Shown one piece after another: positions 13,758 to 22,642 of a DNA stretch of 64,000 bases; the first letter of the stretch is position 1; each line of letters begins with the position of its first letter. This DNA is from Cladocopium goreaui. Taxonomy: Eukaryota; Sar; Dinophyceae; Suessiales; Symbiodiniaceae. The position numbers were made by a program, and so were the translations under genes. Under the pieces are notes generated by a model. That model did not search any database. It worked only from the letters and a program-made list of their open reading frames with translations, and had not been told where the DNA came from. The stretch covers positions 562,501 through 626,500 of the forward strand of contig CAMXCT020001857.1 of assembly GCA_947184155.2 (NCBI GenBank), written 5' to 3'.

Positions 13758-16700
13758 AGTTACGTATGTATATACATAATGATGTGTATAAACTCAGACC
13801 TTTATCTATCTGTCTGTCTACCTACCTCATCACATAATCATTATATATAATTATATATATACACAATCTGGTTACTTAACATAGCCATGGAAAATGGCCC
13901 GTGCACAGATGATTTATGATGCTTTACCTATTAAACATGGTGATCTTCCAGTTTGCTACGTTAAATAACAAGAGGGAGTGTATATGTATATATATAAAGA
14001 AACACAATCATAGATAAAGTTTTTTTAGAGGCAAATATAGGTAAACCATCCATCAATGAAGCATTTTCCATTGCCATGTCAAATGACAATTCGGGACCAT
14101 ATATGATAATATCATATCAATTTCTATCTAATTTATTTATACATACAATGTGAGGCCCCCAAGATAGCTAAGTTGGTACACATAACTCCAATAACTATAT
14201 GGTTTATGGTGCGCAAATAACTATAGTTACTGGGGCGAATCTAAACCAACGTTCACATCACTGGGGAGACCACATTGTAGAGGTAGTTGCTTGTCCCCCA
14301 GTTCCCCATCTACCTTCTGCCTCGGCTCAACAGGATGCAACTCGCTTTCTGCTCCTGGATCGCTTCCCTGACCCTGCGGAGCTTACTGTCCACGCTTTCG
14401 CCCGCCAGATGCAGAGGATGAATCTCCAAGACGTTGCAGGGATCCTGAGCGAACAAAGGATGCACCGGAACTACCCTCTGGTAAACTAACATAACTATGG
14501 AAAATCACCATTTATAGTGGATTTACCCATTAAAAATAGTGATTTTCCATAGCTATGTTAGTTTACCAGAGGGTGTTGGGATTCCTATGAAACACTGTAA
14601 ATCATAGGAACGGGATAATCCATGATAATCCATCTGCCAACTGGTGATTTCGCAACCATCCAACAGTACCAGTAGTTTGCGAATTGACATGGGGATTTAA
14701 GCAAGACAAATGAAGGTGTACTGAGAATTTCGTGGAGTTAAGACGATTTAATCGGGGAAAACGATGATTCGATGATTCGATGATTCTAAAATTGAGCTTG
14801 GACAGACAGTCCGTTGGGGATAAATCGAGCCATTTTTTCACTCAAGATGGGGATGGGCCCCGCTGCCATGAAATACTGGGTTAAGCTGCTCAAGTTGACC
14901 AACTTAGCTACTTAGTCTTCCTATGAATACATGAAATCCCAGTAAATCACCATGAATTTGAGGTGTTTCCCGGAAACGCATCACCATGGGATGGAATGGG
15001 CTTCAAAGTTTTGAGACAACACGAAAGGTTTTGCACCGTAGGCCAGTCCAAGTGGAACAAATGCTTGATGCTATGAGCATGTGTAAACATCCTCTAAATC
15101 ATACAAACTAGGCCAGTTTGAGATTTTTGGACATTTCAGGGTTTTATGTCTTTGTATTTGAGGAAGGGGGGGAAGGTGGGGGGAGTAAACTAGCATTAGG
15201 GAGAAAGGATTCGTGTTTTTAAAGCAATGTCATAAACAACCTATATGGGTTTGTCTGAAAATGTTGTGTGCCTAAACCCAATGGTTAATGATCAGTTTCC
15301 CTATTAAATGGCTATAATTGGAGGTGATGGATCTTATTGCTTTACGAAATCCCTTGTAACAAAAGAAACACGAAAACCACGAATGTCTTGAGATCCGCTG
15401 ATGATGTTTGAATACTGGTGAGCACATGTGAACCTCAGGCAACCACGGGATCCAACGTCAAATTCTTGGATTCAAACAATGATTTTTCCAACTGCAAAAA
15501 CAAAGAGTCCAAAATTTCCTTTAAAGACATCAACATATGATTTTTGAGATACCCTCCGGTAATTTTTCACATAGCTATTGAACATGGCACATTATAGTTC
15601 GTTGATTTACCTATTAAAGATGGTGATTTTCCATAGTTATGTAGCAGTTTACCAGAGGTTAAACCTCCATTAATCACCATTAAATCCCATTAAACCACCA
15701 TTTTCCTATGGTTTTCCAGGCCGGGTATGTTTACCAGGCCGGGTAAGCACTCGGAAAGAATTCGGAACGGGAAATCTGAGCATCCTCCGGGCGCGTGGTC
15801 CAAATAGCATCCACCAGATTCAAACTCACCTCATCTGCGCCGGGGAAAAGTCGTCGAAAGTGGGTAAGTGGGTGTTTCACTGGCATATGGCTCAAAAATG
15901 ATAGTACTATAGTATTAAATAGTTTTATATACTATAATAATGAACATTGACAATTTTCCATTAATATTATATAATCCTATTGTACCATGATTTCTCTTGT
16001 TTCAAGTTCCATGCAGGTAAAATCACCGGTATGATGAAACCAGGCAGATCCCGGGCCTCTTTCAAGTGAACGGCGGAGTTCCACTTGGCGGACCATTCCT
16101 CTGCTTGTTCAAAGGAAATAAACCTGGGATCCACGCCCAGGGTCTTGTCCTTCAAATGCCTCGCCGCAGCGATTCGATTTGATTAGATTTGATTAGATTA
16201 GATTAGATTGCTTTAGATTTAAATTGGAATGATTTGATTTGGTTATATAATGTTATATAGATTAGATTAGGATAGATAAATACATACTGGTTGGTGGTTG
16301 AGCCACCCATTGAAAAAAATGAGTGCGACAATCAGCTAGCATCATAGTTCCATTTCTAGGGTTTGAAAATGCGACCAATCAAAAAACAGCCACTTTGGTA
16401 CACTCAAAATCTTGTGGGGAATAATGGTTTATGAGTTTCCCAGTTGCATTGCATGTTTTGTAAATTTACTGGTATACCATGGTATACCCTATTTTCAGAC
16501 AAATCCATTTTGCACTGATTTGGATGTGCGTGGTTCAATATGTTCAATGAAGGGTAGCTTCTATCAGTCAACCAGTCAGAAATGAACCTGAAACACAGCC
16601 AACACAGTTGGGAGATAGAATCACAAAGCACAATGATTCACAATGGCTGCAATGTGTGAAACCAAATCAGAATCCATCCCTAATCAATCTCACCATCTAT

Positions 16701-19700
16701 ATATATATATTTTAATATGCCCAGACATGCCAAGTTCTGGCTACAAAGGCTACAAGTTCCACAGGATTCATCTCTGCAACTGCCTGCCAGCCGCAGCTGA
16801 AAAATGAATCCTGTAAAGAGAGACCGCAACCCACGTTGCTGCGTGTAGGGCTAATCATTAGAATCATATGGATAATCTATGTAGGTAATCTGGTTGGTGG
16901 TTTCAACCCCTCATTCCAAGGTACCAAAAAAATGTCCCATCAAACCTACATTTATGATGGATTTTCCATAGCTATGTTAAATAACCAGATGGTATATGTA
17001 CAAATACGGGTACATATAATCTGGTTGGTGGTGCAATAACCATCTTGAAAAATATGAGTTCGTCAATGGGAAGGATGACATCCCATATATGAAATGGAAA
17101 ATAAAAAATGTTTGAAACCACCAACCAGATAATCTATGTAGGTAATTATCATGGATAATCTATATGCTAATCTATATGGTATGCTAATCCTACATATGGT
17201 ATAATCTATATGGATACCTCTGAAAAAGATTACCCATATGCGAACCATGGTGCTGGAATATGAATCCCAACATTTGCCCGAACAAAATCACCCAGTTTTG
17301 TAGGTAATTTTTACCATACATGAAGCATATGGATTAAAGAAGTACGATGCGTGATTCATGAAAGTAATAGATTAAAGCAATCTCTTAAAATTGTGGCTAA
17401 TCTTATCTAATGAATCATTAAATGCTACAAGAGCTGTCTTGCACTCAGAGTTACCCAGTGTCAGATCAGTCTTGACTACAGCTCCCCCTGCTGAAAATGC
17501 GCTGCAACTGCCCCTGCAACTGCGGCTTCAAGCTGCAACAACTTCCCAAGGGTTTCACTCCACTGCGCAACAACTTACACTAAATTCTATTTGAGATTAC
17601 TGTGCCCATATTCCCTATGGATCCAGCCGTACCTTCTTAGGAACAAAAATTGTGGTATGATTTACCTTCTCAGACAGTGTTTGCATCCATTAGGATTCTG
17701 AAACAAAGTCCACAACTCCAAACGGTGTTGTCCAAAGGTAGGTTTGGATTTGCATCTTTCCCGGAATTGCATAAATCCAGAATAAAACCATCTTTTTCAG
17801 TCAAATCCAAGATGATTGCTTGTTGATGACGTTTCCCTTTAGTGTTTACCCTCTGGTAAACATACAAAAAACTATGGAAAATCACATTTTTTAATGGGAA
17901 AACTCACTATTTCTATGGCCATTTTCCATAGCTATGTTGACATAACCAGAGGGTACCAATTGCTGATATCTCCGAGGTTGGATACAGATTCCCGTCAAGA
18001 TGCTCCAGTGCCCAATCCGAAAAGTCGGGAACTTGCGGCTGCGATCTGGGCTGGGACACGCTCATTGGTACCACAAAAAATGTTCCATCAAAACCTCCAT
18101 TTTATGATGTTAAATAACCAGATGGTATATGTACAAATACTGGTACATATAATCTGGTTGGTGGTTTTACCCGTCTTAAAAAAATGAGTTCGTCAATGGG
18201 AAGGATGACATCCCATATATGAACTGGAAAATAAATGAAAATAAAAAAAATGTTTGAAACCACCAACCAGAAAACATCACCCCCAGTAGCAGGCCAACGT
18301 CTTCTATGCCTTCTGAAATAACTCTTCAAACTGCGGAGGATTGTAACTCCGCTTATTTCAGGGAAAGCATGCTTTTACTATCCATGCTTTTTGGGGGTGT
18401 TATATCTGTCTTTCCCTGGAAAATCATTTCTCAGGGAAAAAAACATGACCAACAAATGGTTTAGAACCCAATTATCCCATAGATCATCCCTATCCGATCC
18501 CCCCTACTGAATCTCCCTGTCCCATCTTAAGCTATCGTGTTTTTTCGAGGTTTACCTACTATGGTTTTATCATAATCCCCAATCATTTAGTATCAGTTCA
18601 TGACTCGATTCTCCCATACATCATCCATAAACGATCCCTATTGTTGGGCTGGTTCCCTCCTTATTTTCAGCTACAAAACACATCATTCTACACATCATCC
18701 TCTGCAGGGCACTGGCGCATCAGCAGCCACTCAGTGCCTTGCAGCTGCTTTTCGGCTTGCAGAAAATAGCGGCTGTCGGTCCACAGCAGCGCCTGGAAAC
18801 AGTTTCCCGTTCCATGGCCTCCGTGGACCCAGTTTACTGGGATTTCACCAACCATCATACAGGATTTTTTGCCCCCCCAGTGATGTGTTTGTTGGTTTAT
18901 AAACCCCATGAATACTATAGATATATCACTATATCACCAACAAAAACCATAGTTCCAAACCACCAATCAGTGTTTGTTGGTTTATAAACCATGAATTAAT
19001 CCCCATGATATAACTAGTTCGTTATATCTACCATAAACCCAATCGAATTCAACCACTTTTTTTTTAACCAACTGAACGCCATCGCTCGACTGGGGGCCCC
19101 ATCTTGTATAGGATTTCACTTGGTGGCTTTGCGGGAGAAAGTTTGTAGCTCGGGGGGAACACCTGGTGATGTAGATTCGAATGTAGATTGATATGAATAC
19201 AATAGAGATGTAACGCTTTTTTACTGCAATATAGATGTAGAGGATCGATGTAGATTGGCGTGGATCGATCTGGATTGAGGTTGGGACAGCCATGTCACTA
19301 GTGCATGCCGTTTAACTCCTGAAATTTGTTGAAAAATCGATGGTTGACTCTTTGACATGGCCCGAAGGATCAAGAAAATGATTCCGTGCCTTTCCAAGCC
19401 AACCACATTAATGGCAAAGCAATAATAAAGGACCCAGATGTTGATGGTTTTGCCAAGTACCACCCATAAAATTGCCAAATTCTGGATGTATTAATGTGGT
19501 AAACCCAATAACAAACTATCCCCGATATAGGTTCATAAAAAAATGGTATACCATGGTACACCCCGTTCGCGATGAGATGATTTCAGTTAATGACCCCCAA
19601 ATGTTTAGTTGATGGGATTGTTGATTATTGGGTTTACCACGTTATGCCACGTTATTCCACGTTTCTCCCGGGTTCAACGTGAGTTCTCAGCCTTCCCTGC

Positions 19701-20456
19701 GTGCAATGTGTGCCTGTTCAGCTGTGACCAAAGCACTACCTGCACTCCCAGAGAAACCAGTCAGAAAACTCCTCCGTTCATCGGCGCTGCAAACATATTC
19801 TGAACTATGAGCGTCCTCCGGTCGAGGGACATTGAGGAGATTGGTGAAGTCATGCTTGGCCAGCAATGGAATCATGGAATCGGATGGAATCTCGCATCAC
19901 ATACTGAGACCTTTCATTATGTCATAATGTTCATACTGAGACTGCTACAAGGTGGTGCCCCCGTTCGATAGCTAAGTTGGTTTATAACTCCAATAACTAT
20001 GGTTTATAGGTGATATATCTATAGTTAATGGGATTTAAAAACCAATTTATAACGTTTGGGGGGCACCACCGTGTATATATCACTTCTTTTCTGAGTGTTA
20101 ACAGCGACCTGGTCGAATTCCTGCTACTCGGCCCTGCCAGAATTTTCACATGGACCGTCCAGTCGACTGGCGAGCCAGAATCTAGGTGTAAAACATGCGA
20201 AACAAGTGCATTGTGGCATGATGTTTCTGAAATTATGTAGCATGTAGCATAGAAATACACCAGAACTTCACCATAAAACCGGGAAGAAAAACATCTTAGA
20301 ACACATCTGGTGCCATGTTCGCCTTATTTTTTCGCCTTCATTCAGATGTCATCAGATCTCCTGGCTGGTAACCAGATAGGCATCCAACTGATGTACCTTC
20401 ATCAAGGCTCTCAAACCTTGCAAGCGTTGCGCGCTGCTCTCAGGGTCGCAGCTATC
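1344..20456 (-). CDS. Xaa-Pro aminopeptidase (aminopeptidase P, M24B), 18 exons, C-terminus off window
   Basis: Cleaves the N-terminal residue of peptides with proline in second position; family members are cytosolic two-metal (usually Mn) enzymes of about 620 residues. Eighteen minus-strand exons join without a phase break into about 496 residues: creatinase-N domain ([36 protein letters not shown]), middle domain ([39 protein letters not shown]) and the start of the pita-bread catalytic domain. Seen catalytic features are the His of VVHY, the metal Asp pair in [24 protein letters not shown] and NVHEGP. The two metal Glu residues lie in the missing C-terminal exons. Seven introns start with GA, six with GC and four with GT; acceptors are AG|G except for one exon. 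The true 5' exon is not certain. Family assignment is very sure; exon edges are inferred from phase and homology. Confidence 0.93.
1720..1805 (-). CDS. Aminopeptidase P exon 17
   Basis: Encodes [17 protein letters not shown] then [12 protein letters not shown]. Acceptor CCAG|GAGCA, donor TTGCG|GCTCGG (GC). Joining to exon 18 restores [11 protein letters not shown], the expected family order. Confidence 0.9.
2019..2135. mobile_element. Family B palindromic element
   Basis: Ends TACCCTCTGGTAAACTAACA and its near inverse (TTAGTCATTACCAGAGGGTA). Core has AAATCACCATTTTTAATGGG. An internal family B fragment lies at 2938-2992. Confidence 0.8.
2630..2700. repeat. Short minisatellite, CGCAAAACGCC-type unit
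   Basis: Five to six imperfect copies of a unit like CCCGCAAAAAT/CCCGCAAAACG in tandem. Confidence 0.6.
3514..3616. mobile_element. Family A palindromic element
   Basis: Begins TGGTTGGTGGTTTTAGCC and ends TTAAAACCACCAACCAG, with the family core CATCTTGAAAA, GTCAATGGG and TATCCCATATA between. Confidence 0.8.
3835..3906 (-). CDS. Aminopeptidase P exon 16 (metal Asp pair)
   Basis: Encodes [20 protein letters not shown] then TPTE. Both catalytic metal-binding Asp residues (DTGG and TTDVTR) are present. Acceptor AAG|GATACC, donor GAG|GTTGAA (GT). Confidence 0.95.
4271..4399. mobile_element. Family C inverted-repeat element
   Basis: Outer ends ACAATGTGCCCCCC and TGGGGGCCTCACATTGT are inverse to each other; inside are AGTTATAAGTTGGTTTAGAT and its inverse ATAAACCAACTTAGC. 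One arm carries a run of 12 C. Confidence 0.75.
4808..4890. repeat. Family D interspersed repeat
   Basis: Carries CAAAACCCTGGCACCTAGTG, AAAATAGCTGGGATTTATGG and ATGTTCATCCCATTA in the same order as the copy at 61943. Confidence 0.65.
5115..5224 (-). CDS. Aminopeptidase P exon 15 (catalytic VVHY)
   Basis: Encodes [20 protein letters not shown] then [17 protein letters not shown]. The VVHY histidine is the conserved one before the first metal ligand. Acceptor GAAG|GTGATAG, donor ATT|GAGACT (GA). The last bases of this exon are copied inside the next intron (4977-5007). Confidence 0.94.
5963..6066. mobile_element. Family A palindromic element
   Basis: CTGGTTGGTGGTATACC to CAAACCACCAACTAG. ATAA is found on both sides, a possible 4-base target duplication. 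Confidence 0.8.
6111..6178. mobile_element. Family F short inverted repeat
   Basis: TAGATGTGGAAACTC pairs with GGGTTTTCCACATGTA. It runs straight into the next family B copy. Confidence 0.55.
6177..6276. mobile_element. Family B palindromic element
   Basis: TACCCTCTGGTAAACTAACA at left and GTTTGTTTACCAGAGG at right. Confidence 0.75.
6549..6621 (-). CDS. Aminopeptidase P exon 14
   Basis: Encodes [20 protein letters not shown] then ELYVG. Matches the TE-x-AA-x-K-x-x-x-FR segment before the catalytic loop. Acceptor CCGAG|GCATC, donor TGTAG|GTCCC (GT). Confidence 0.85.
6745..6820. mobile_element. Family F short inverted repeat
   Basis: GAGATGTGGAACTTAG pairs with AGGTTTTCCACATCTA; same termini as 6111 and 50522. 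Confidence 0.55.
6838..6950. mobile_element. Family B element, right end lost
   Basis: TACCCTCTGGTAAACTAACA is followed by the usual core, but the inverse end is replaced by unrelated sequence next to exon 13. Confidence 0.55.
6991..7086 (-). CDS. Aminopeptidase P exon 13
   Basis: Encodes [20 protein letters not shown] then [12 protein letters not shown], matching the family EGMRRAH-type helix. Acceptor CCAAG|GTGGAG. The 3' edge (GGA|GCTTCA, a GC donor) is the least certain of this gene. Confidence 0.88.
7191..7345. repeat. GATGATGCT nonamer array
   Basis: About 12 tandem copies of GATGATGCT after a GAT run. It gives open Asp/Ala, Met/Leu and Ile/Ser frames that are not genes. Confidence 0.95.
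7825..7923 (-). CDS. Aminopeptidase P exon 12
   Basis: Encodes [20 protein letters not shown] then [13 protein letters not shown], the strand leading into the KAxKN motif at the domain border. Acceptor CGAG|GCTCAC, donor GCC|GCACCT (GC). Confidence 0.9.
8341..8450. mobile_element. Family A element, degenerate
   Basis: The left end CTGCATGGTG has lost the standard sequence; core AACCATCTTGAAAAATGATG and right end AAAGCACCAAGCAG are recognisable. Confidence 0.55.
8452..8554. mobile_element. Family B palindromic element
   Basis: TACCCTGTGGTAAAGTAACA to TATGTTTACCAGAGG, abutting the family A copy. Confidence 0.7.
8645..8737. repeat. Family E interspersed repeat
   Basis: TTTCACTAACCTGAATTAAG, GGCCATTTGGGGATGATTCC and GAGGTCGCAATGAGG also occur, in the same order, at 33157-33252 and (diverged) at 13448-13530. 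Confidence 0.6.
8820..8968. mobile_element. Family C inverted-repeat element
   Basis: CAAGGTGGTGCCCCCGG pairs with TTGGGGCACCACCTTG at the far end. Inner motif ACTCCAATAACTATGG matches other copies. Confidence 0.8.
9269..9323 (-). CDS. Aminopeptidase P exon 11
   Basis: Encodes [18 protein letters not shown]. Acceptor GCAG|GTTCTT, donor GAG|GCGATG (GC). The fit rests on phase and on the KVFLE strand followed by exon 12. Confidence 0.8.
9660..9735. repeat. AAAC-rich run
   Basis: Repeated AAACAAAC units, no other content. Confidence 0.6.
10061..10196. mobile_element. Family A element with longer core
   Basis: CTGGTTGGTGGTTTTTCGCC to CAGTCACCACCAACCAG. The inner palindrome CAGTTGGGATGATGACATTC followed by CCCAACTTTT is complete. 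Confidence 0.8.
11007..11121. mobile_element. Family A palindromic element
   Basis: CTGGTTGGTGGTTGACC to GAAACCACCAACGAG. It sits in a run of degenerate ATGGTTAATG units (10880-11000). Confidence 0.8.
11222..11311. mobile_element. Family C element, right arm only
   Basis: TAAACCATAGAATTCAACC, TATAAACCAACTTAGC and TTGGGGGCCCCATCTTGT are present; the left arm is missing. Confidence 0.5.
11367..11476 (-). CDS. Aminopeptidase P exon 10
   Basis: Encodes [20 protein letters not shown] then [16 protein letters not shown], the segment ending in the family PYS/PYE motif. Acceptor CCAG|GATTCT, donor AGCAC|GTGCCC (GT). Confidence 0.88.
11964..12016 (-). CDS. Aminopeptidase P exon 9 ([13 protein letters not shown])
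   Basis: Encodes [17 protein letters not shown], a near-invariant family segment. Acceptor CCAG|GTTCAG, donor CAG|GAGAAT (GA). Confidence 0.95.
12415..12526. mobile_element. Family B variant (CCATCTGGTTATTTAAC ends)
   Basis: GCCATCTGGTTATTTAACG at left and TTAAATAACCAGATGGTA at right: same design as family B with different terminal bases. Confidence 0.75.
12970..13010 (-). CDS. Aminopeptidase P exon 8 (41-base micro-exon)
   Basis: Encodes [13 protein letters not shown]; the family has [15 protein letters not shown] here. Acceptor TAAG|GAGCGC, donor CGAG|GTGTCG (GT). It links exons 7 and 9 in phase. Confidence 0.92.
13372..13441. mobile_element. Family B element, shortened
   Basis: TACCCTCTGGTAATTTAACA followed by the core; the far end stops at ATAGTTATGTTAG. 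Confidence 0.6.
13448..13530. repeat. Family E interspersed repeat, diverged
   Basis: TTTCACCAACCTGGAAAGTTC, GGCCATAAATATTGGGATAG and CATGAGGTCGTGATA follow the family order. Confidence 0.45.
13865..13979. mobile_element. Family B variant
   Basis: ATCTGGTTACTTAACATAGC pairs loosely with GCTACGTTAAATAACAAGAG. Confidence 0.6.
14145..14278. mobile_element. Family C inverted-repeat element
   Basis: ACAATGTGAGGCCCCCAAG pairs with CTGGGGAGACCACATTGT; ATAACTCCAATAACTATA within. Confidence 0.75.
14329..14444 (-). CDS. Aminopeptidase P exon 7
   Basis: Encodes [20 protein letters not shown] then [18 protein letters not shown], matching the family Y-x-G-x-S-x-x-x-K-x-x-x-LR helix. Acceptor CTCAG|GATCCC lies 28 bases past a family B element; donor CTGTT|GAGCCG (GA). 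Confidence 0.93.
14472..14574. mobile_element. Family B element, near-perfect palindrome
   Basis: TACCCTCTGGTAAACTAACA and TGTTAGTTTACCAGAGGGT are exact inverses, and the arms stay complementary almost to the centre. The cleanest copy in the window. Confidence 0.9.
15550..15658. mobile_element. Family B palindromic element
   Basis: TACCCTCCGGTAATTTTTCA to AGCAGTTTACCAGAGG. Confidence 0.7.
15785..15829 (-). CDS. Aminopeptidase P exon 6 (NLVDAIW)
   Basis: Encodes [15 protein letters not shown]; family members have NLVDxIWxxRP here. Acceptor GATGAG|GTGAGT, donor GAG|GATGCT (GA). Confidence 0.92.
16057..16149 (-). CDS. Aminopeptidase P exon 5
   Basis: Encodes [20 protein letters not shown] then [11 protein letters not shown]. 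Acceptor GAAG|GACAAG. Donor either GAG|GCCCGG (GC) or three bases on, CGG|GATCTG moved by two codons; spacing to NLVD fits either. Confidence 0.9.
16287..16362. mobile_element. Family A element, left half only
   Basis: CTGGTTGGTGGTTGAGCCAC and part of the core; the inverse end is absent. Confidence 0.5.
16890..17128. mobile_element. Two family A elements, one broken (16890) and one complete (17021-17128)
   Basis: CTGGTTGGTGGTTTCAACCC at 16890 runs into a family B-variant end (TAAATAACCAGATGGTA, to 16993). The second copy, 17021-17128, has both ends (CTGGTTGGTGGTGCAATAAC and GAAACCACCAACCAG) with ATAAT on each side. Confidence 0.75.
17847..17955. mobile_element. Family B palindromic element
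   Basis: TACCCTCTGGTAAACATACA to TTGACATAACCAGAGGGTA, 42 bases downstream of exon 4 in transcript direction. Confidence 0.8.
17997..18038 (-). CDS. Aminopeptidase P exon 4
   Basis: Encodes [14 protein letters not shown]. The acceptor (CGCAG|CCGC) is the only one here lacking a following G; an in-frame start 12 bases upstream (CCCAG|CCC) is possible. Donor CTT|GACGGG (GA). Confidence 0.8.
18154..18270. mobile_element. Family A palindromic element
   Basis: CTGGTTGGTGGTTTTACCCG to GAAACCACCAACCAG. Confidence 0.85.
18700..18792 (-). CDS. Aminopeptidase P exon 3 ([11 protein letters not shown])
   Basis: Encodes [20 protein letters not shown] then [11 protein letters not shown], a hallmark of the N-terminal domain. 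Acceptor CCAG|GCGCTG, donor GAG|GATGAT (GA). Confidence 0.95.
18970..19108. mobile_element. Family C inverted-repeat element
   Basis: GTTGGTTTATAAACC at left; TTTAACCAACTGAACGCC and GGGGGCCCCATCTTG at right. Confidence 0.55.
19714..19815 (-). CDS. Aminopeptidase P exon 2 ([15 protein letters not shown])
   Basis: Encodes [20 protein letters not shown] then [14 protein letters not shown]. Acceptor GGAG|GACGCT, donor CAG|GCACAC (GC). Confidence 0.95.
19947..20075. mobile_element. Family C inverted-repeat element
   Basis: ACAAGGTGGTGCCCCCGTTC pairs with GTTTGGGGGGCACCACCGTGT; the best preserved family C copy. Confidence 0.85.
20361..20456 (-). CDS. Aminopeptidase P exon 1 of those recognised
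   Basis: Encodes [20 protein letters not shown] then [12 protein letters not shown]. The join TSQ|DAHSSEY gives the usual family sequence. It opens with AG|GATAGC, so at least one upstream exon with the start codon exists. Donor CAG|GAGATC (GA). Confidence 0.93.
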
Positions 20457-20986
20457 CTTGGTCGCTGCTCGAACCGGGGGATCAATGACAAGATCCCCAA
20501 CAAAATGCCGCCAGGGGGGTTCCATAGTGATGCTGGATCCACAAAATAGATGGGATGGTTTATTTATGTTTATTTCATGGAAAAACCTGAACAACAATGG
20601 ATGATTACTGGAGCTACCACCATTTTAGGAAACCTCTCTATCTATATATATATATATAATATCCATTACAAAAGGCTACCTGCGTATCTACATTTGACGG
20701 GCAACATATCTATATTTTCTCAAGTACGGATGTAAAAGTCATCAACTTGTAAAACCAATCAATCAATATATATATATATATTATATATACACACACGTAT
20801 TATGGGGGTGGGTCAACACCTATTGTTCCCATATGTTGGGGGAATAAACATCCATTAAGCATCTATGACTTGTTGGGCACCCTAAACGGGTCCCAGGCTG
20901 CAGCGAAACGAGACTCGTCCCAAGAAAAACGAGACTCAGCTGGGAAGAGAAATCCGTCCCAAGTAATGATAATTACAATGACATAT

Positions 20987-21407
20987 GGTACCCCAGAATC
21001 ATTAGACCATTTATTGAAACCCATGGTGACTTGGGGATCCCACATGACATGACTTAAGAACCCCCCATATATATTGATTATTGGTAGGTTGATAGACAGA
21101 TAGATACAGTAAATAAATATTCATATCTGAGTTTATACACATCATTTTGTCATACACAACTTATGTTTATATATAACCTCCAGTTAGAGACTACTAAATC
21201 CAGTTATAGATATTTATAGTGGTTCGTTGATCCCATAATGGTGAACTTGACCAACCCCATGACTTGAGAAACCCCCATATGCTCATCATGGATGTCATTA
21301 CTGGTTGGTGGTTGAGCCACCCCTCTGAAAATATGAGTTCGTCAGTTGGGATGATGAAATTCCCAACTGCATGGAAAAAATAAAAAATGTTCCAAACCAC
21401 CAACCAG
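20987..21407. repeat. Segmental duplication, copy 1
   Basis: Starts GGTACCCCAGAATCATTAG, includes GGTGACTTGGGGATCCCACA and a family A element (21301-21407). Copy 2 is at 22643-23040, same orientation. Confidence 0.9.
21301..21407. mobile_element. Family A palindromic element
   Basis: CTGGTTGGTGGTTGAGCC to CAAACCACCAACCAG, part of the duplicated block. Confidence 0.85.
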
Positions 21408-21439
21408 TATATACTGATAATACTTAATGATAATTATAT

Positions 21440-21632
21440 AAATGGCAAATCTCCGCTTCCATCCCTTTCTTCAAATCCATCACAGATGACGAAACCGTTT
21501 GCTGCCAAGCTTCGCAAAAGGGAACCCCCGGGCGGTAGCAACACGGGCATTGCAACTGGAACTGGGACCCCAAATCCAGGCGGATCCGTCTGCGCTTGGT
21601 TGCCATGGTCGCGGCCGTGGGTCTTTGCCAGT
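21440..21632 (-). CDS. Candidate upstream exon, unassigned
   Basis: GC-rich island in AT-rich surroundings, open in more than one minus-strand frame. One frame has an ATG (MATKRRRIRLDLGSQ, then CPCCYRPG); another, after AG|GGCACT, is Gly/Pro-rich (DPPGFGVPVPVAMPV). It could be the 5' exon of the aminopeptidase gene or belong to another transcript. No domain is recognised. Confidence 0.35.
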
Positions 21633-21839
21633 GCCCTGAACTCTAGGGGAATTCCTGTTCAGTTTTACTGACACATTTAAACCAAATAAGCTTCCGAGAA
21701 TGAAATGGGTTCACTGTTATTCGTGGTTTCTGTTAAATATTATAGCATTCCATTGATATTTCATTATATAATGTCTTCCCCGTAATATTAATCACCTCCC
21801 CACAAACTATTGTTATTACCAAAATGTTGTTGGTTATTC

Positions 21840-22280
21840 CTGCTGTGTTTCTGTTTGGTTAATGGTTCATGGTAAATGGTAACATTACCAAACCCCCAAG
21901 ATGGTTAATGTTTAGTTACTATGAATAGGTATAAAACACAACTATCTAAATTTAACCGTTAACCATGAACAATTACCACTAAGCACAATTAACCACTATT
22001 AGCATTACCATTAAGCACAAATAATCATTATTAGCCGTTACCATTGAGCCTTAAGCACAATTAACAATTATTAACCATTACCATTCACCATTACCAGGGT
22101 TAACCATTACCAGGATTAACCATTGTCAATTATTAACCAGGGTTAGCCTTAAACACAATTAACAATTATTAAACACCATGAACCATTATTAACCAGCATT
22201 AACCATCATTAATCATGGGTGATTTATTTCTTGTTTAACCATCATTAACCATGATTAACCATTCTCAAACAAGAAATCAA
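21840..22280. repeat. Degenerate TTAACCATTA / TTAAGCACAA repeat tract
   Basis: Many imperfect units built on ATTAACCATTACCATTA and TTAAGCACAATTAAC. It resembles the tandem units at 50795-51165. Confidence 0.75.
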
Positions 22281-22424
22281 CCATTACCACCGTGCTATTC
22301 CTGTTCTGTTTCTTTGATTCCGCCGCTGGCAGAGCGTAAAAAAAGGCTGGCGCCGACGGAGTCGTCTTCGTCTGGGGAGCAAAACTAGACCAATGGACTC
22401 CAAGACTCCAGGCTGAATATTCAT

Positions 22425-22495
22425 AATATATATATATATATAATATATATATAATATATATGTATAATATATATTATATATATGTATAATAGGAA
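22425..22495. repeat. TA-dinucleotide tract
   Basis: ATATATAT with TATGTATAATA interruptions. Confidence 0.9.
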
Positions 22496-22642
22496 GTCCT
22501 TAAATATGCTGTGACAAGCATGTTCAAGAGAAAACACATCGCCCAAAACCAACGCAGTACACGTATATTATCAGAAATCAGGAAAAAAAAACATGTGATA
22601 CAAATCCAATCTTAGTATATGGAGGTCTCCTAATTCATGGGC

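Noticed and set aside
20100..20190. Minus-strand codon-like island ([17 protein letters not shown])
   Set aside because: Lies between aminopeptidase exons 1 and 2, which join in phase without it and match the family sequence exactly there.
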